Shown: positions 1 through 8,495, numbered from the stretch's first letter. The stretch is 64,000 nt of DNA from Flavobacterium gilvum (GCF_001761465.1 NZ_CP017479.1:2480001-2544000); one strand, 5' to 3'. Translations and numbers: made by a program. The notes: a model not told the origin generated them from the letters alone.

Positions 1-1715
1 GTGTTTTCGATACTGGTCGGGATATTGAAAATTGCTTTTTGCGAAGGCGTAAAGAATTTTCTGTCGGCAAATAATCGGGGAGTACCTGGATGTCCATAAT
101 CGGGGACAGGCCATTGAAAAGTGCCTTCGTTTTTGAGTCGGGAATAATTAAGGTATGAAACGTCAATGTTTGTGCCTTTCGTCATTAGGCAATATTCTTT
201 GTAAACGGCCTCGGTATTATTGAAATTGAAACCGGAGAATTTCATTTTTTTGGCGAAAGCCAATAGAATTTCCACATCAGACAAAGCTTCTCCCGGAGCA
301 TTAATTCCTTTTGGCAAATAGGAAATGCGTCGTTCCGAGTTGGTCATTGTTCCTTCTTTTTCGAGCCATCCGGCGGCAGGCAGCAATACATCGGCAAACT
401 TGGCCGTATCGGCATTATGAGAGATGTCTTGAACGACAACAAATTTGGCATTTTGCAATGCTTTTTCGGCTCTTCGGGCATCAGGTAAACTCACCATCGG
501 GTTGGTACAGATGATCCAAATGGCTTTCATTTTTCCTGATTCCAAAGCGTCGAACATTTCGGTTGCAGTCAATCCCGGCTTTTCGGAAATGGCATCGATT
601 CCCCAAAAATCAGCCACTTCCTTTCGGTGCTCCGGGTTGTTTAGCTCTTTGTGAACGGCAAGTAAATTTGCCATTCCACCCACTTCACGGCCACCCATTG
701 CGTTGGGTTGTCCCGTTAGTGAAAAAGGACCTGAACCCGGTTTCCCAATCTGTCCGGTTATAAGTGAAAGGTTGAGCAAAGCAGTATTTTTATCCACTCC
801 AATGGCGCTTTGGTTCAATCCCATTGCCCACATGGATATGAAACCTTTGGCTTTGCCAATAATATCGGCGGCGGTATGAATGTCATCTACCGAAACGCCA
901 CATAATTTGGATGCTTTTTCATAAGAACTTCCCATTACGAGGTCTTTGTATGCACTAAAATTCTCGGTATGGTTTCCTATAAAATCAAAATCAACGAAGC
1001 CTTTTTCGATAAGGCGTCTTCCTATGGCATGGTACAAAATGATGTCTGTTCCTGGAAATATCTGTAAGTGCAAATCGGCAGCCATGGCCGAATCTGTACG
1101 TCTTGGATCGACAACGATAATTTTTGTTTTTGGATTTTTTTCTTTGTGTTGTTCCAGTCTTCTAAACAGAATTGGGTGACAAAAAGCAGGATTTGCTCCT
1201 GTAATCAGGAAAGTGTCTGCCAATTCAATATCGGCATAAGCAATCGGCACAGAATCTTCTCCAAAGGTTTTTTTGTAACCCGCCACCGCCGAACTCATGC
1301 AAAGTCTCGAATTTGTGTCTATATTATTGGTTTTCAGAAAACCTTTTACGAGTTTGTTGACTAAATAATATTCTTCGGTCAAACATTGTCCGGAGATATA
1401 AAAACCAACACTGTCAGGCCCGTGTTTTTTTATAATAGAAGAAAAAACTGCAGCAGCGCGGTCTAATGCGGCATCCCAACTGACTCTTTCTTTTGGGTGC
1501 GATCTACTCCATCTCATTTCGGGGTACAGTATCCTGTCGGATGTGTCGTTGACTACATAATGCAAGTTCATCCCTTTGGAACAAAGCATTCCTCTGTTTA
1601 CGGGATGATTTTTGTCACCTGTAACCGTCACTCCATTTTTAGAATCATTTTTTACAATAATTCCGCATCCTACTCCACAATAGGAACACGTAGTTTTGAT
1701 TTCTGTATTTTGCAT
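1..1715 (-). CDS. nasA: Assimilatory nitrate reductase catalytic subunit, 3' end beyond window
   Basis: Reading inward from an ATG at 1715 the frame stays open to the window edge, giving about 571 residues of a molybdopterin oxidoreductase that reduces nitrate to nitrite. The N-terminus has the [4Fe-4S] motif with C10, C13, C17 and C45, followed by K48 (CSYCGVGCG ... GMLCSKG). The middle part contains the usual NasA/NapA blocks SRLCMSSAV, GANPAFCHP, DPRRTDSA, GMGLNQS-like (AMGLNQSAIG), GQPNAMGGREVGG and CTNPMVSLPD. There is no signal peptide, so it should be cytoplasmic, as expected for assimilation. The gene lies downstream of narK, and nirBD is in the same cluster. Electron-transfer domains, if any, would be in the missing C-terminus, so the exact subfamily is open. 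Confidence 0.93.
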   Translation of the reverse strand, partial: MQNTEIKTTCSYCGVGCGIIVKNDSKNGVTVTGDKNHPVNRGMLCSKGMNLHYVVNDTSDRILYPEMRWSRSHPKERVSWDAALDRAAAVFSSIIKKHGPDSVGFYISGQCLTEEYYLVNKLVKGFLKTNNIDTNSRLCMSSAVAGYKKTFGEDSVPIAYADIELADTFLITGANPAFCHPILFRRLEQHKEKNPKTKIIVVDPRRTDSAMAADLHLQIFPGTDIILYHAIGRRLIEKGFVDFDFIGNHTENFSAYKDLVMGSSYEKASKLCGVSVDDIHTAADIIGKAKGFISMWAMGLNQSAIGVDKNTALLNLSLITGQIGKPGSGPFSLTGQPNAMGGREVGGMANLLAVHKELNNPEHRKEVADFWGIDAISEKPGLTATEMFDALESGKMKAIWIICTNPMVSLPDARRAEKALQNAKFVVVQDISHNADTAKFADVLLPAAGWLEKEGTMTNSERRISYLPKGINAPGEALSDVEILLAFAKKMKFSGFNFNNTEAVYKEYCLMTKGTNIDVSYLNYSRLKNEGTFQWPVPDYGHPGTPRLFADRKFFTPSQKAIFNIPTSIEN

Positions 1716-1732
1716 TAGGTAAGTCTTCGTTT

Positions 1733-1740
1733 ATAATGTA
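1733..1740 (-). promoter_or_regulatory. Candidate -7 element of nasA
   Basis: Read on the minus strand the sequence is TACATTAT, a partial match to the Bacteroidota -7 consensus TAnnTTTG. It lies 18 bp upstream of the nasA start and 54 bp downstream of the palindrome at 1794-1809. No clear -33 TTTG is present, which would fit an activator-dependent promoter. This is a weak call resting mainly on the parallel layout at narK. Confidence 0.3.
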
Positions 1741-1793
1741 GTCCTTTGAGGATCGTTATCGATGTTATTACATAAACAAAAGTAAGTAATAAT

Positions 1794-1809
1794 TACGTAT
1801 TAATACGTA
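1794..1809. promoter_or_regulatory. Perfect 16-bp palindrome, candidate NarL-type operator of nasA
   Basis: TACGTATTAATACGTA is a perfect inverted repeat made of two 7-mers (TACGTAT / ATACGTA) separated by 2 bp. This is the 7-2-7 geometry known for NarL/NarP dimers, whose heptamer consensus is TACYYMT; the heptamer here differs at one position. It sits 79 bp upstream of the nasA start codon, the same distance as the related site at narK. Binding by the response regulator encoded at 4080-4739 is inference. Confidence 0.6.
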
Positions 1810-2034
1810 TAAAATTGATTTTATTTGGATGTTTTGTTAAATAAAATTAGAATGTTAAAAATCGATAGCCTTTTTTGAATTATTGAAAGTATTGTCGATT
1901 CATTATTGAGATTTTGAAAGTTAGAGAGTAAAGAGTAAAGAGAATGAATAATAGAAGGTTGTAGATATAGGAGAAATCTACAATCTTGAATCAGCAATCT
2001 GTAATCAAAAATCTTAATTCTGCAATCATTATTT

Positions 2035-2143
2035 GGGCGTGCCCCTACGTGAAAAACTTCGGGTCGTGCTGTACGTTCCCGCTTTTTTATTGGTGGCAAA
2101 AAGAGCCACCAATAAAAAGAGCTCCACTGCCATCACTCACGCG
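2035..2143 (+). repeat. Intergenic repeat with conserved ends and variable stem, copy E1
   Basis: The element starts with GGGCGTGCCCC and ends with a CTCACGCG block, the same end signatures as the copies at 5039-5154 (inverted) and 11786-11899. Its interior contains a perfect 14-bp stem (2084-2097 with 2105-2118) around a 7-nt loop. It lies between the 3' side of narK and the 5' side of nasA, outside the proposed nasA operator. The rest of the 1716-2411 gap is short AT-rich sequence with no convincing gene. Confidence 0.6.
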
Positions 2144-2222
2144 ACAAGAAGATGTTATCAATACAATTGAAGTTTAATCGTATAATTAAATTTTACTTAT
2201 TTAATTTTTTTTAATTTAGAGA

Positions 2223-2270
2223 AATCTGCGAAATCTGCGTGACACTTTTGCACGCAGATTTTCGCAGATT
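2223..2270. repeat. Inverted repeat of the AATCTGCG family
   Basis: Arms at 2223-2241 and 2251-2270 match except for a single-base indel and flank a short loop. Related words (CACAGATT, AATCTGCG) occur in other gaps of this window, for instance at 26640-26665, 28224-28282 and 32396-32515. It could stabilise narK mRNA ends or be a REP-like element. Confidence 0.55.
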
Positions 2271-2339
2271 GAGTCAGTAAATTTTTGGCAAAGCACCAAG
2301 AGCATTTTTTTGATATATGTGCTTAACAATTTTGTACCA

Positions 2340-2382
2340 AAAAATAATGCTCCCAAAAAAATGGCAAATTTTTGAGAGCATT
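2340..2382 (-). terminator. Terminator downstream of narK
   Basis: On the minus strand a hairpin with arms AATGCTC/GAGCATT, extended by complementary A/T runs, is followed by an ATTTTTT tract. It begins 30 bp after the narK stop codon. Confidence 0.65.
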
Positions 2383-2411
2383 CATAGATAATTTATTAAA
2401 AATGAAAAAGC

Positions 2412-3890
2412 TTATTTTCGATCCATTTCTTTGGAAAGAATGGGCTGTTTTTCGTTCATGATTTTGGTAACAGTTATGTGCATCCAAATCAAACAGGCGG
2501 CTGATAAAAGTAATATGAAAATCCAAGAACTTGACCAAACCCCGGTTGCGGTCAGTAGATAGCCAAAGATAATTGGACCAAAGAAACCGCCAAGACCTCC
2601 AATCATTCCAACCATTCCGCCTACAACACCCACTTCAGTCGGAAAATATTCAGGAATGTGTTTGTAAACCGCCGCTTTTCCTATTCCCCAAGAAATCCCG
2701 ATAAGAATAACTAATACAAGATACACCCACATATTGGCACTAAAATGGATGTCGGTTATTCCTTTGGCGATAAGCTCTTTTTTCTTCACTTCTTGATTTT
2801 CGGAGACTACTACTTGTTGCCAAGAATTTCGGGTTGGGAATATGGTATTTTCGATAGGTTTGTTTACTTTGGTTATAATCGGGAATTCTTTTTCGCCCAC
2901 TTTTACAAGAGTGCTAGACACTGCTGTGATGATACCTTTTTTGGTTGCCATAACGCCAGGCCCGGAGGTGGAGATATCCATTTTTGGAACCATTAACAAA
3001 GCACTTAGAATTACAGATGAACTCAAAACCCAATACATTACTTTTCGGGCTCCAAATTTATCGGATAAAAATCCACCAAAGGCGCGAATTACTCCAGATG
3101 GTAAACTGAACATTGTTGCAAACAGTCCGCCCATTACCAAACTCGTTTGATATACATTCATAAAGTTTGGTAACAACCATTGTGAATAAGCGACAAAGCA
3201 TCCAAATACCAAGAAATAGTAAGCTCCAAAACGCCAAACTCTTGCACATTTTAAGGATTGCAACATTTGAGGAACGCTCTTGGTTTGGTTTTCGTTTTTC
3301 TTATTTTTTGTAAAAATCAAAAAGATGATACCAATTATTACTAATGTTGCTCCGTATAGAACAGGAAGGAGTTTCCAGCCGTTTTGAGGATCATCGATTG
3401 AGAATTGGTTTAACAGTGATGGAGCCAAAAATGTCGTGATTGCCGCACCGGCATTTCCCATTCCAAAGATTCCCAATGCTCTTCCTTGCCATTCTTTTGG
3501 ATACCAGATAGATGTAAATCCGATGCCAACAGCAAAACTTGTTCCGACCATTCCAAAGAGAAAGCTTAGTAAGGCAAACATGAAAAAACTGTCTGCAAAC
3601 GGTAAAAGAAACAAGGGAATAGAGCAGAGAAGGAGTAATAAAGAGAATACGTATTTCCCACCAAATTTATCGGTTAATATTCCTATTGGCAGGCGCATAA
3701 TAGAACCGGTTAAAATCGGAATTCCTAAGAGCCATCCTACTTGGACAACGTCCCATTTGAAAATTCCGTTATCTACTAAAAAGGTCACCAGAACTCCATT
3801 AAGAGTCCAACAAGCGAAACACACCGTAAATGCTAAAGTGTTTAGAAATAAAATTCGGTGTGATACTGAAAGGGAATTTGTTGTTGACAT
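2412..3890 (-). CDS. narK: NarK/NasA-type nitrate/nitrite MFS transporter
   Basis: This 492-residue polytopic membrane protein belongs to the nitrate/nitrite porter family of the major facilitator superfamily and should carry nitrate in or exchange nitrite. Family signatures are visible: GMGNAGAAITTF (about 143-154) and the glycine-rich GVVGGMVGMIGGLGGFFGP (421-439). The arginines of MRLPIG (R66) and VIRAFGG (R269) match the two substrate-binding arginines of the family. Residues about 304-385 form a soluble, charged insert between two membrane segments that compact NarK proteins lack. The gene lies upstream of nasA in the same direction, with its own terminator and a probable NarL-type operator 79 bp upstream of its start. 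Confidence 0.92.
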   Translation of the reverse strand: MSTTNSLSVSHRILFLNTLAFTVCFACWTLNGVLVTFLVDNGIFKWDVVQVGWLLGIPILTGSIMRLPIGILTDKFGGKYVFSLLLLLCSIPLFLLPFADSFFMFALLSFLFGMVGTSFAVGIGFTSIWYPKEWQGRALGIFGMGNAGAAITTFLAPSLLNQFSIDDPQNGWKLLPVLYGATLVIIGIIFLIFTKNKKNENQTKSVPQMLQSLKCARVWRFGAYYFLVFGCFVAYSQWLLPNFMNVYQTSLVMGGLFATMFSLPSGVIRAFGGFLSDKFGARKVMYWVLSSSVILSALLMVPKMDISTSGPGVMATKKGIITAVSSTLVKVGEKEFPIITKVNKPIENTIFPTRNSWQQVVVSENQEVKKKELIAKGITDIHFSANMWVYLVLVILIGISWGIGKAAVYKHIPEYFPTEVGVVGGMVGMIGGLGGFFGPIIFGYLLTATGVWSSSWIFILLLSAACLIWMHITVTKIMNEKQPILSKEMDRK

Positions 3891-3909
3891 AATACTTGTT
3901 ATTTTTATA

Positions 3910-3917
3910 CAAATCTA
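3910..3917 (-). promoter_or_regulatory. Candidate -7 element of narK
   Basis: Read on the minus strand the sequence is TAGATTTG, a full match to the Bacteroidota -7 consensus TAnnTTTG, 20 bp upstream of the narK start. The operator-like palindrome at 3969-3984 is centred about 70 bp upstream of the implied transcription start, a typical position for an upstream activator. Confidence 0.5.
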
Positions 3918-3933
3918 AGTAGTATGTCGTATA

Positions 3934-3958
3934 AAAAAACTGCGAAAACGCAGTTTTT
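3934..3958 (-). terminator. Hairpin terminator between the response regulator gene and narK
   Basis: A perfect 10-bp stem (3935-3944 with 3949-3958) has a 4-nt loop. On the minus strand CTGCG-TTTT-CGCAG is followed by seven T. It lies upstream of the proposed narK promoter, so it probably ends transcripts from the response regulator gene at 4080-4739. A/T runs on both sides would let it work in either direction. Confidence 0.65.
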
Positions 3959-3968
3959 GAAAAATAAT

Positions 3969-3984
3969 TAAGTATTTATACTTA
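3969..3984. promoter_or_regulatory. Candidate NarL-type operator of narK
   Basis: TAAGTATTTATACTTA is a near-perfect inverted repeat with 7-2-7 geometry (TAAGTAT-TT-ATACTTA), related to the nasA site at 1794-1809. Its near edge is 79 bp from the narK start codon, exactly as at nasA, and about 52 bp from the -7 element. Confidence 0.6.
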
Positions 3985-4005
3985 TTTTTGTTTTGAGAGA
4001 TTCTA

Positions 4006-4079
4006 AGATTCTAAGTTTCTGAGTCTTTCCCGTTATGTAAAAAATCTTAGTAACTTAGCATCTCAGGAACTTAGAATCT
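4006..4079. repeat. Inverted repeat of the TTCTAAG family after the response regulator stop
   Basis: Arms at 4006-4023 and 4062-4079 are complementary with one mismatch. The right arm abuts the stop codon of the response regulator gene directly. A similar repeat occurs at 14631-14714, where it reaches into a coding region. Confidence 0.55.
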
Positions 4080-4739
4080 TTATAGAAGAGAATACTCAGA
4101 CGCTTTATTGGAAAGCTCCATTAGATTCTTAACTTTCAGTTTTTTCATCAGATTGAAACGGTGAACTTCGGCGGTTCTTTTGCTGATGTCCAAAGCTTCG
4201 GCAATTTCCTTGTTTCCTTTTCCGCTAAGCAAGAGTTTTAGAATTTCTTTTTCCCTTTTGGTGATTAATTGTTCTTCTCCCAAAGGTTGTTTGGGTTCAG
4301 GTGTCAAGCCTGGATTGGTTAATTGACCAATTAATATAGACGAAATGTCACCGCTGAAATATTTACCTCCATTAGAAACAGTATGAAGTGCTTTCAGGAA
4401 TTCTTCTTTGCTGGAACCTTTTAGTAAGTATCCGTCGGCACCGGCTTGGATTGATTTCAATACGTATTCCTCGGATTCGTGCATTGAAAGCATTACGATT
4501 TTTACGAAATTGTTTTTGCCTCTAAGTTGTTCTACAACTTCAATTCCGGTCATATTTGGCATACGTATATCAAGAATCATTAAATCGGGCTGAAGGCTGT
4601 CTATTAAAGACAAGGCTTCTAGACCGTCTGTGGCTTCACCCACTACAGTGATGTTTGCTTCGTTTTCTAATAACGATTTTATACCGTCTCTTACAAATAC
4701 GTGGTCATCTGCAAGAATTACTCGAATTTTGTCACTCAT
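4080..4739 (-). CDS. NarL/FixJ-family response regulator, probable nitrate regulator
   Basis: The 219-residue protein has an N-terminal receiver domain with acidic pocket D11/D12, phosphoacceptor D57 (LMILDIRMP), S85 and K107. It is followed by a LuxR-type helix-turn-helix (about 158-215, LITKREKEILKLLLSGKGNKEIA). This is the layout of NarL/NarP. The probable partner kinase is encoded 1.06 kb upstream on the same strand, with repeats and a small ORF in between. NarL-like heptamers lie upstream of this gene (TAAGTAT at 4758-4764, ATACGTA at 4788-4794), so autoregulation is possible. Control of nasA, narK and nirB is inferred from the shared palindromes. Confidence 0.9.
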   Translation of the reverse strand: MSDKIRVILADDHVFVRDGIKSLLENEANITVVGEATDGLEALSLIDSLQPDLMILDIRMPNMTGIEVVEQLRGKNNFVKIVMLSMHESEEYVLKSIQAGADGYLLKGSSKEEFLKALHTVSNGGKYFSGDISSILIGQLTNPGLTPEPKQPLGEEQLITKREKEILKLLLSGKGNKEIAEALDISKRTAEVHRFNLMKKLKVKNLMELSNKASEYSLL

Positions 4740-4878
4740 AATCTACTTATAGTTCTTTAAGTATATTCATCTAATTTAGTGGCTAAGATACGTAATTTTA
4801 AAATTCAATTTCAACTTCAAGGGCAAAATTAAATCTAGATTAACAGAAAGTTACAAATTGCGCACACGGACGATAGCA

Positions 4879-5038
4879 CAATGCCATTAAGTTAAGGATA
4901 AAAACCATCGTTTTGTCATTCCGAAGCACGAGGAATCTCACTAGAGACTCACGTTATGTGATTTGCTTCGCCTGTTCGCTGTCGCTCGAGTCTCCTCCGT
5001 CGAAATGACATAAAAAAATCCTTAACTTAATGACATTG
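4879..5038 (+). mobile_element. MITE-like inverted-repeat element, copy 1
   Basis: This 160-bp element has terminal inverted repeats of about 20 bp starting CAATGYCATTAAGTTAAG. Its right end touches the repeat at 5039-5154 exactly at that repeat's CGCG terminus. It is a second copy of the element at 11900-12031 in the same plus-strand orientation, but it carries an extra module at about 4962-4990 (TTGCTTCGCCTGTTCGCT and following bases) missing from the other copy. No ORF is inside, so any movement would need a transposase supplied from elsewhere. Confidence 0.6.
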
Positions 5039-5154
5039 CGCGTGAAGGATAGGAGCAAGTTACCGAAGTAACGCGGATAGCCTGACCGCGTTGAGGAAAG
5101 TGGCCGTGTAAGCGGTTCTATAAGTAGGCCACTTTTCTCAACGGGGGCACGCCC
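5039..5154 (-). repeat. Intergenic repeat with conserved ends and variable stems, copy E2 (inverted)
   Basis: Read on the minus strand it runs from GGGCGTGCCCCC through a long stem, then GTCAGGCTATCCGCG, a short stem and CTATCCTTCACGCG. It matches the copy at 11786-11899 in all conserved blocks. The long stem differs in sequence, yet both arms changed together (GTTGAG with CTCAAC here, GTAAAG with CTTTAC there). Confidence 0.6.
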
Positions 5155-5431
5155 TAATTGTCTTTTAAACTAATTACAACAATCACTTTCTGGAATTAAT
5201 AGTAAATGTAAAGGTTTTACTTCTATATAAGCTTGTTTTTGATTAGTTATTAAGTAGTATTTTACTTTATAATTTTTAAATATTATGTATTTTAACGATT
5301 TTATTTGTTGTTTAAACGAATTTTATTTAATTTTATTTTTTTAAAAGTTCTTAGGTAATGGGGGTGAAAGTTTATAGCAAAGATTAAATCTCCATTGAAT
5401 TTTGACTTAAAATCGTTAATCCATATTTATT

Positions 5432-5572
5432 ATGAATGCAAAAAATATTGAAATAGAGGAAGTTATAAGAGATAATAGAGTTACAAGACTTTTGTGGTTT
5501 AGTCTTGGTTTTTTTCTTGCATTTTTATTTTTATTTCTATTTCTTCAAATAGATAAAAATTTCATTAATTGA
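5432..5572 (+). CDS. Possible 46-residue single-span membrane protein
   Basis: An ATG at 5432 opens a 46-codon frame. A charged N-terminus (about 1-19) is followed by one very hydrophobic segment (LLWFSLGFFLAFLFLFLFL) and a short polar tail. It lies alone on the plus strand between the response regulator and sensor kinase genes. The amphipathic/hydrophobic layout looks like a real small membrane protein, but no family was recognised, and the flanking sequence (4740-5431, 5573-5797) otherwise holds only repeats. Confidence 0.35.
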   Translation: MNAKNIEIEEVIRDNRVTRLLWFSLGFFLAFLFLFLFLQIDKNFIN

Positions 5573-5797
5573 TTTGAAAACAAAACTGCGTAAGATTTAA
5601 TGATGTTATTTTAATCATTGTCTGAGCGAGAAAACCGGTTTGCTCTAGGTAGTTAAAAAGTTATTCTCAACGTTTTTGTTTTAAAATTTGAAATATTATC
5701 CCCGAGTGTTATTGCTGTGAATTCGTAACGGCTTAATTGGGTTTTGGTCTTCATTTTGATAGTCTGTTATCATTGAAATTCCCATCGTTATTGAAAT

Positions 5798-7606
5798 TTA
5801 AATAGGTATATTAAATGTAATTCTTGTTCCTTCATTTGGAATTGAATTGAAGAAAACACGACCGTTTATATATTGGATTCTTTCTTTCATGAAAAGCAGT
5901 CCCATTCCGGATTCGGAGTTTCTCTTTTTTTCAACGGCATTGATATCAAATCCTTTTCCGTTATCGTCGATGGTGATGCTCAGCAGGGAAGCACTGTGTG
6001 ATAGTTGCACTATGATATGGGTGGAATCTGCGTATTTGATGGCATTGTTGATGGCCTCCTGAGTTAATCTGTAAATGTTTATTTCGATTAAGGAATCCAA
6101 TCGGCTGTTGAAATCGGTTTTGTTGTAAAAAAGAATATTCTTTCCGGTAAGTTTAGAAAGTTCCAATGTGAGTTTGGCTAGAGCCGAGTTTATTCCGTGG
6201 TCGCTCAACTCGGGTGGCATCAGGTTGAAAGTGGCGGTACGAACACCCTTGATGATGTCGAGCGTGAGTTTTTTTAGGTATTCTATTTTTACTGTTGATT
6301 TTTCTTTGTCATCCAGATTAATGCTTTCGAGGCTGAATTTTAAGCCTGTAAGCATTTGCCCAATTCCGTCGTGAATTTCTCTTGCGATTCGGTTTTGTTC
6401 GTTTTCCTGATTTTCTACAATTTTGCTCGAAATTACTTTTTGCTGACTTAGTTTATCAGCAATGTTGGCTGCGTTTAACCGTTCGACTTCCTGTACTGCT
6501 TTTTTGCGATCGGTAATATCGAAACAGATAATTAAGAGTTCTGATTCGTCTTTTTTTATTGTTACCGGAACCATCGATAAATCCAGCCAAAGTGATTGTT
6601 CATTGCGGTTGGTGATGTTTAGTTCGCCTTGCCAGCCCCTGCGATGGTTTTCGAGTACGATGCGGTCAATGAAGAGTTGTTCTTTTTCGATTGGAGTTAG
6701 TACTTCACCCAGTTTTTTGTTGGAAAGGAAAGGATTGTACTGAATTAATTTTGAAAATTTTTCACCAATGTGAATAATGGTTCCGTCGGTGGCAATTCTG
6801 CAATAGAGTAAGGTGTTCTCCATTGCATAATTGAGTGATTTTAATTCTTTTACGGAGTTTTCTTTGGCTTCGCTGATGATTTCGGTGTCTTGCGCCAGTT
6901 TTATGGCTTTCCTTTCGGATGACAAAAGATTTGAAATCAATAACTCGACTTTTTTGTTGGTGGGTTTGAAAATGAAAATAAATTCCAATAATAAAACCAA
7001 AAGCGTAAAAGCAAGAATGGCGTATTCGGTTTTGGTTTGAAGGGTTACCTTTTCTAGGGCTTCTTTGTCGTATTCGCCCACAATTCGGTTCATTTTCGAA
7101 AGAAAAACTGCTCCATTGTCAAGAATAGTCTGAACCAGTTTTTTGTTTTCTGATTCGTTTTGATTGCTTTTTTTGTTCTCCAGAAAAGTATTGCTGGCCT
7201 TGAGCAATGCTTCGAAGTTGGGTTTTATATCTTCAAAATATTGAATCAGGATTTGATTTTTGTCTTTTGGAAATCCGAGGCTATCATTTCCGTTTATCAG
7301 AGAATAATGGTTGAATTTCCACTCGGATATCGTTTTAGAAATCTGGTTGATTTTTTCTTTCTTTTGCAAGGAATCAGTAATGAAATTGAGTATCAAAATT
7401 TCTTTGGTCAATTTCTGACTGAGCATTCTCTGCTTTCCCGAAATGTTTATTATCCTAGAATCGCTGAGCTGCTTGTTGAGGTTGTACTGAATGAGGAGTT
7501 GGCTCAAAAGAACCGTCACGGCAATAGTAATTAAGGCGAATAAATACATTCGCCTTAATTTTGTAAATGAAATTTTATCTAAAGAGACTTTTGATTTTTT
7601 TTTCAT
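5798..7606 (-). CDS. NarX-like sensor histidine kinase
   Basis: The 602-residue kinase has a membrane segment at about 20-40, a periplasmic helical sensor region, and a second span at about 194-213. The motif NISGKQRMLSQ (54-64) just after the first span resembles the P-box of NarX/NarQ and the PilJ-type N-terminal domain, which points to nitrate or nitrite sensing. A PAS domain (about 250-375) follows. Next come a HisKA_3 dimerisation helix with H412 in REIHDGIGQML and a C-terminal ATPase domain with DDNGKGFD and GMGLLFMKERI. HisKA_3 kinases pair with NarL-type regulators, and one is encoded next on this strand. Ligand identity is inferred from motif and neighbours. Confidence 0.88.
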   Translation of the reverse strand: MKKKSKVSLDKISFTKLRRMYLFALITIAVTVLLSQLLIQYNLNKQLSDSRIINISGKQRMLSQKLTKEILILNFITDSLQKKEKINQISKTISEWKFNHYSLINGNDSLGFPKDKNQILIQYFEDIKPNFEALLKASNTFLENKKSNQNESENKKLVQTILDNGAVFLSKMNRIVGEYDKEALEKVTLQTKTEYAILAFTLLVLLLEFIFIFKPTNKKVELLISNLLSSERKAIKLAQDTEIISEAKENSVKELKSLNYAMENTLLYCRIATDGTIIHIGEKFSKLIQYNPFLSNKKLGEVLTPIEKEQLFIDRIVLENHRRGWQGELNITNRNEQSLWLDLSMVPVTIKKDESELLIICFDITDRKKAVQEVERLNAANIADKLSQQKVISSKIVENQENEQNRIAREIHDGIGQMLTGLKFSLESINLDDKEKSTVKIEYLKKLTLDIIKGVRTATFNLMPPELSDHGINSALAKLTLELSKLTGKNILFYNKTDFNSRLDSLIEINIYRLTQEAINNAIKYADSTHIIVQLSHSASLLSITIDDNGKGFDINAVEKKRNSESGMGLLFMKERIQYINGRVFFNSIPNEGTRITFNIPI

Positions 7607-7701
7607 ATAAAAGACCGTAACTTTTTTTTCGGAAACTACTTTTTTTCACCACAAATTACACAAATTTTCACAAATTAATTTTTAATGAATTTGTGGTCAA
7701 T

Positions 7702-7775
7702 TTTGTCATTCCGAGGAACGAGGAATCACATAACATTAAGAATCTGTGCGATTCCTCGTTCGTCGGAATGACAAA
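7702..7775. repeat. Long hairpin related to the core of the MITE-like element
   Basis: Arms of 26 bp (7702-7727 and 7750-7775) pair with one mismatch around a 22-nt loop. The arm words GTCATTCCGA and GAGGAATC also occur inside the elements at 4879-5038 and 11900-12031. It lies just past the DUF4202 stop codon, so it may also mark the transcript end of the nirB-nirD operon. Confidence 0.6.
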
Positions 7776-7806
7776 CTAACTCTTGTATTTTGCTTTTATA
7801 ATCAAT

Positions 7807-8394
7807 CTACAATCCTAAAGATTCTTTTATCAATTGAAGGTTTTCTGGTGTATAATTTATTTTTAACGCTTCCTCATGTCCTTTTTCAGACATTTTGTTC
7901 CAGGTTTTCAGGATGATGTTTTTTAGTTTTTCGGTGTCGTGTTTATGAACGAACGGATCGAGGTAAAATTCAAGAAAAACCAAACAGACAACATCTTCTA
8001 ATAGTTGCGTTTCTTCGTCTTTTTTAAGTAATTTTTTTTCGATCAAAAAAGAAACGCGGTCAATAAATGCATCTTCGTAACCGGCTTTTTTCAATATTTC
8101 GGAAGTGAGTTTGGCATGAAATTTTTTTAAATCCTCTCGCCATTTTAAGTATCCCACACGATCCATGGGATAAGACTCTCTTGCAATTTTCCATCGACAA
8201 ATGTGCTGTGCTTTAGCCGCAATCTGAACGGCTTCGGATGCGTCTGGCTTAAAGGCCATCAGCCTTTCATACATTCTTTCGGAATATAATAACTCTTTTG
8301 GATAGGTTACATCTTGATAAATTTCGCTGTTTGGATCGGCCTCGTTTTCGGAATCAATCCACGCGCTGGCGTTCAAAAAGGGGATAGTTTTCAT
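7807..8394 (-). CDS. DUF4202 family protein linked to nitrite reductase
   Basis: The protein of 195 residues matches DUF4202: it has the AQHICRWKIARESYPMDRVGYLKWR block, whose H and R/E residues hint at a metal-dependent HD-like fold, and a helical C-terminus. The ATG at 8394 (MKTIPFLNASAWID) is preferred over an upstream ATG at 8496, because the family begins here and the longer version would abut nirD. It follows nirD on the same strand with a 101-bp gap. The family is often found beside nitrate/nitrite genes, but its biochemical role is not known to me. Confidence 0.85.
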   Translation of the reverse strand: MKTIPFLNASAWIDSENEADPNSEIYQDVTYPKELLYSERMYERLMAFKPDASEAVQIAAKAQHICRWKIARESYPMDRVGYLKWREDLKKFHAKLTSEILKKAGYEDAFIDRVSFLIEKKLLKKDEETQLLEDVVCLVFLEFYLDPFVHKHDTEKLKNIILKTWNKMSEKGHEEALKINYTPENLQLIKESLGL

Positions 8395-8495
8395 TTGGAA
8401 TAGTATATATTCAAAGATAGTAAAGGTTTTAAAATAAAGCATGGAAAAATTTAACGAAGTTCTATGGTTTATTTTGAAACATTTACGCAAATACA

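Noticed and set aside
1821..2099. 92-codon frame on the minus strand between narK and nasA
   Set aside because: It overlaps intergenic repeats and has no domain-like sequence.
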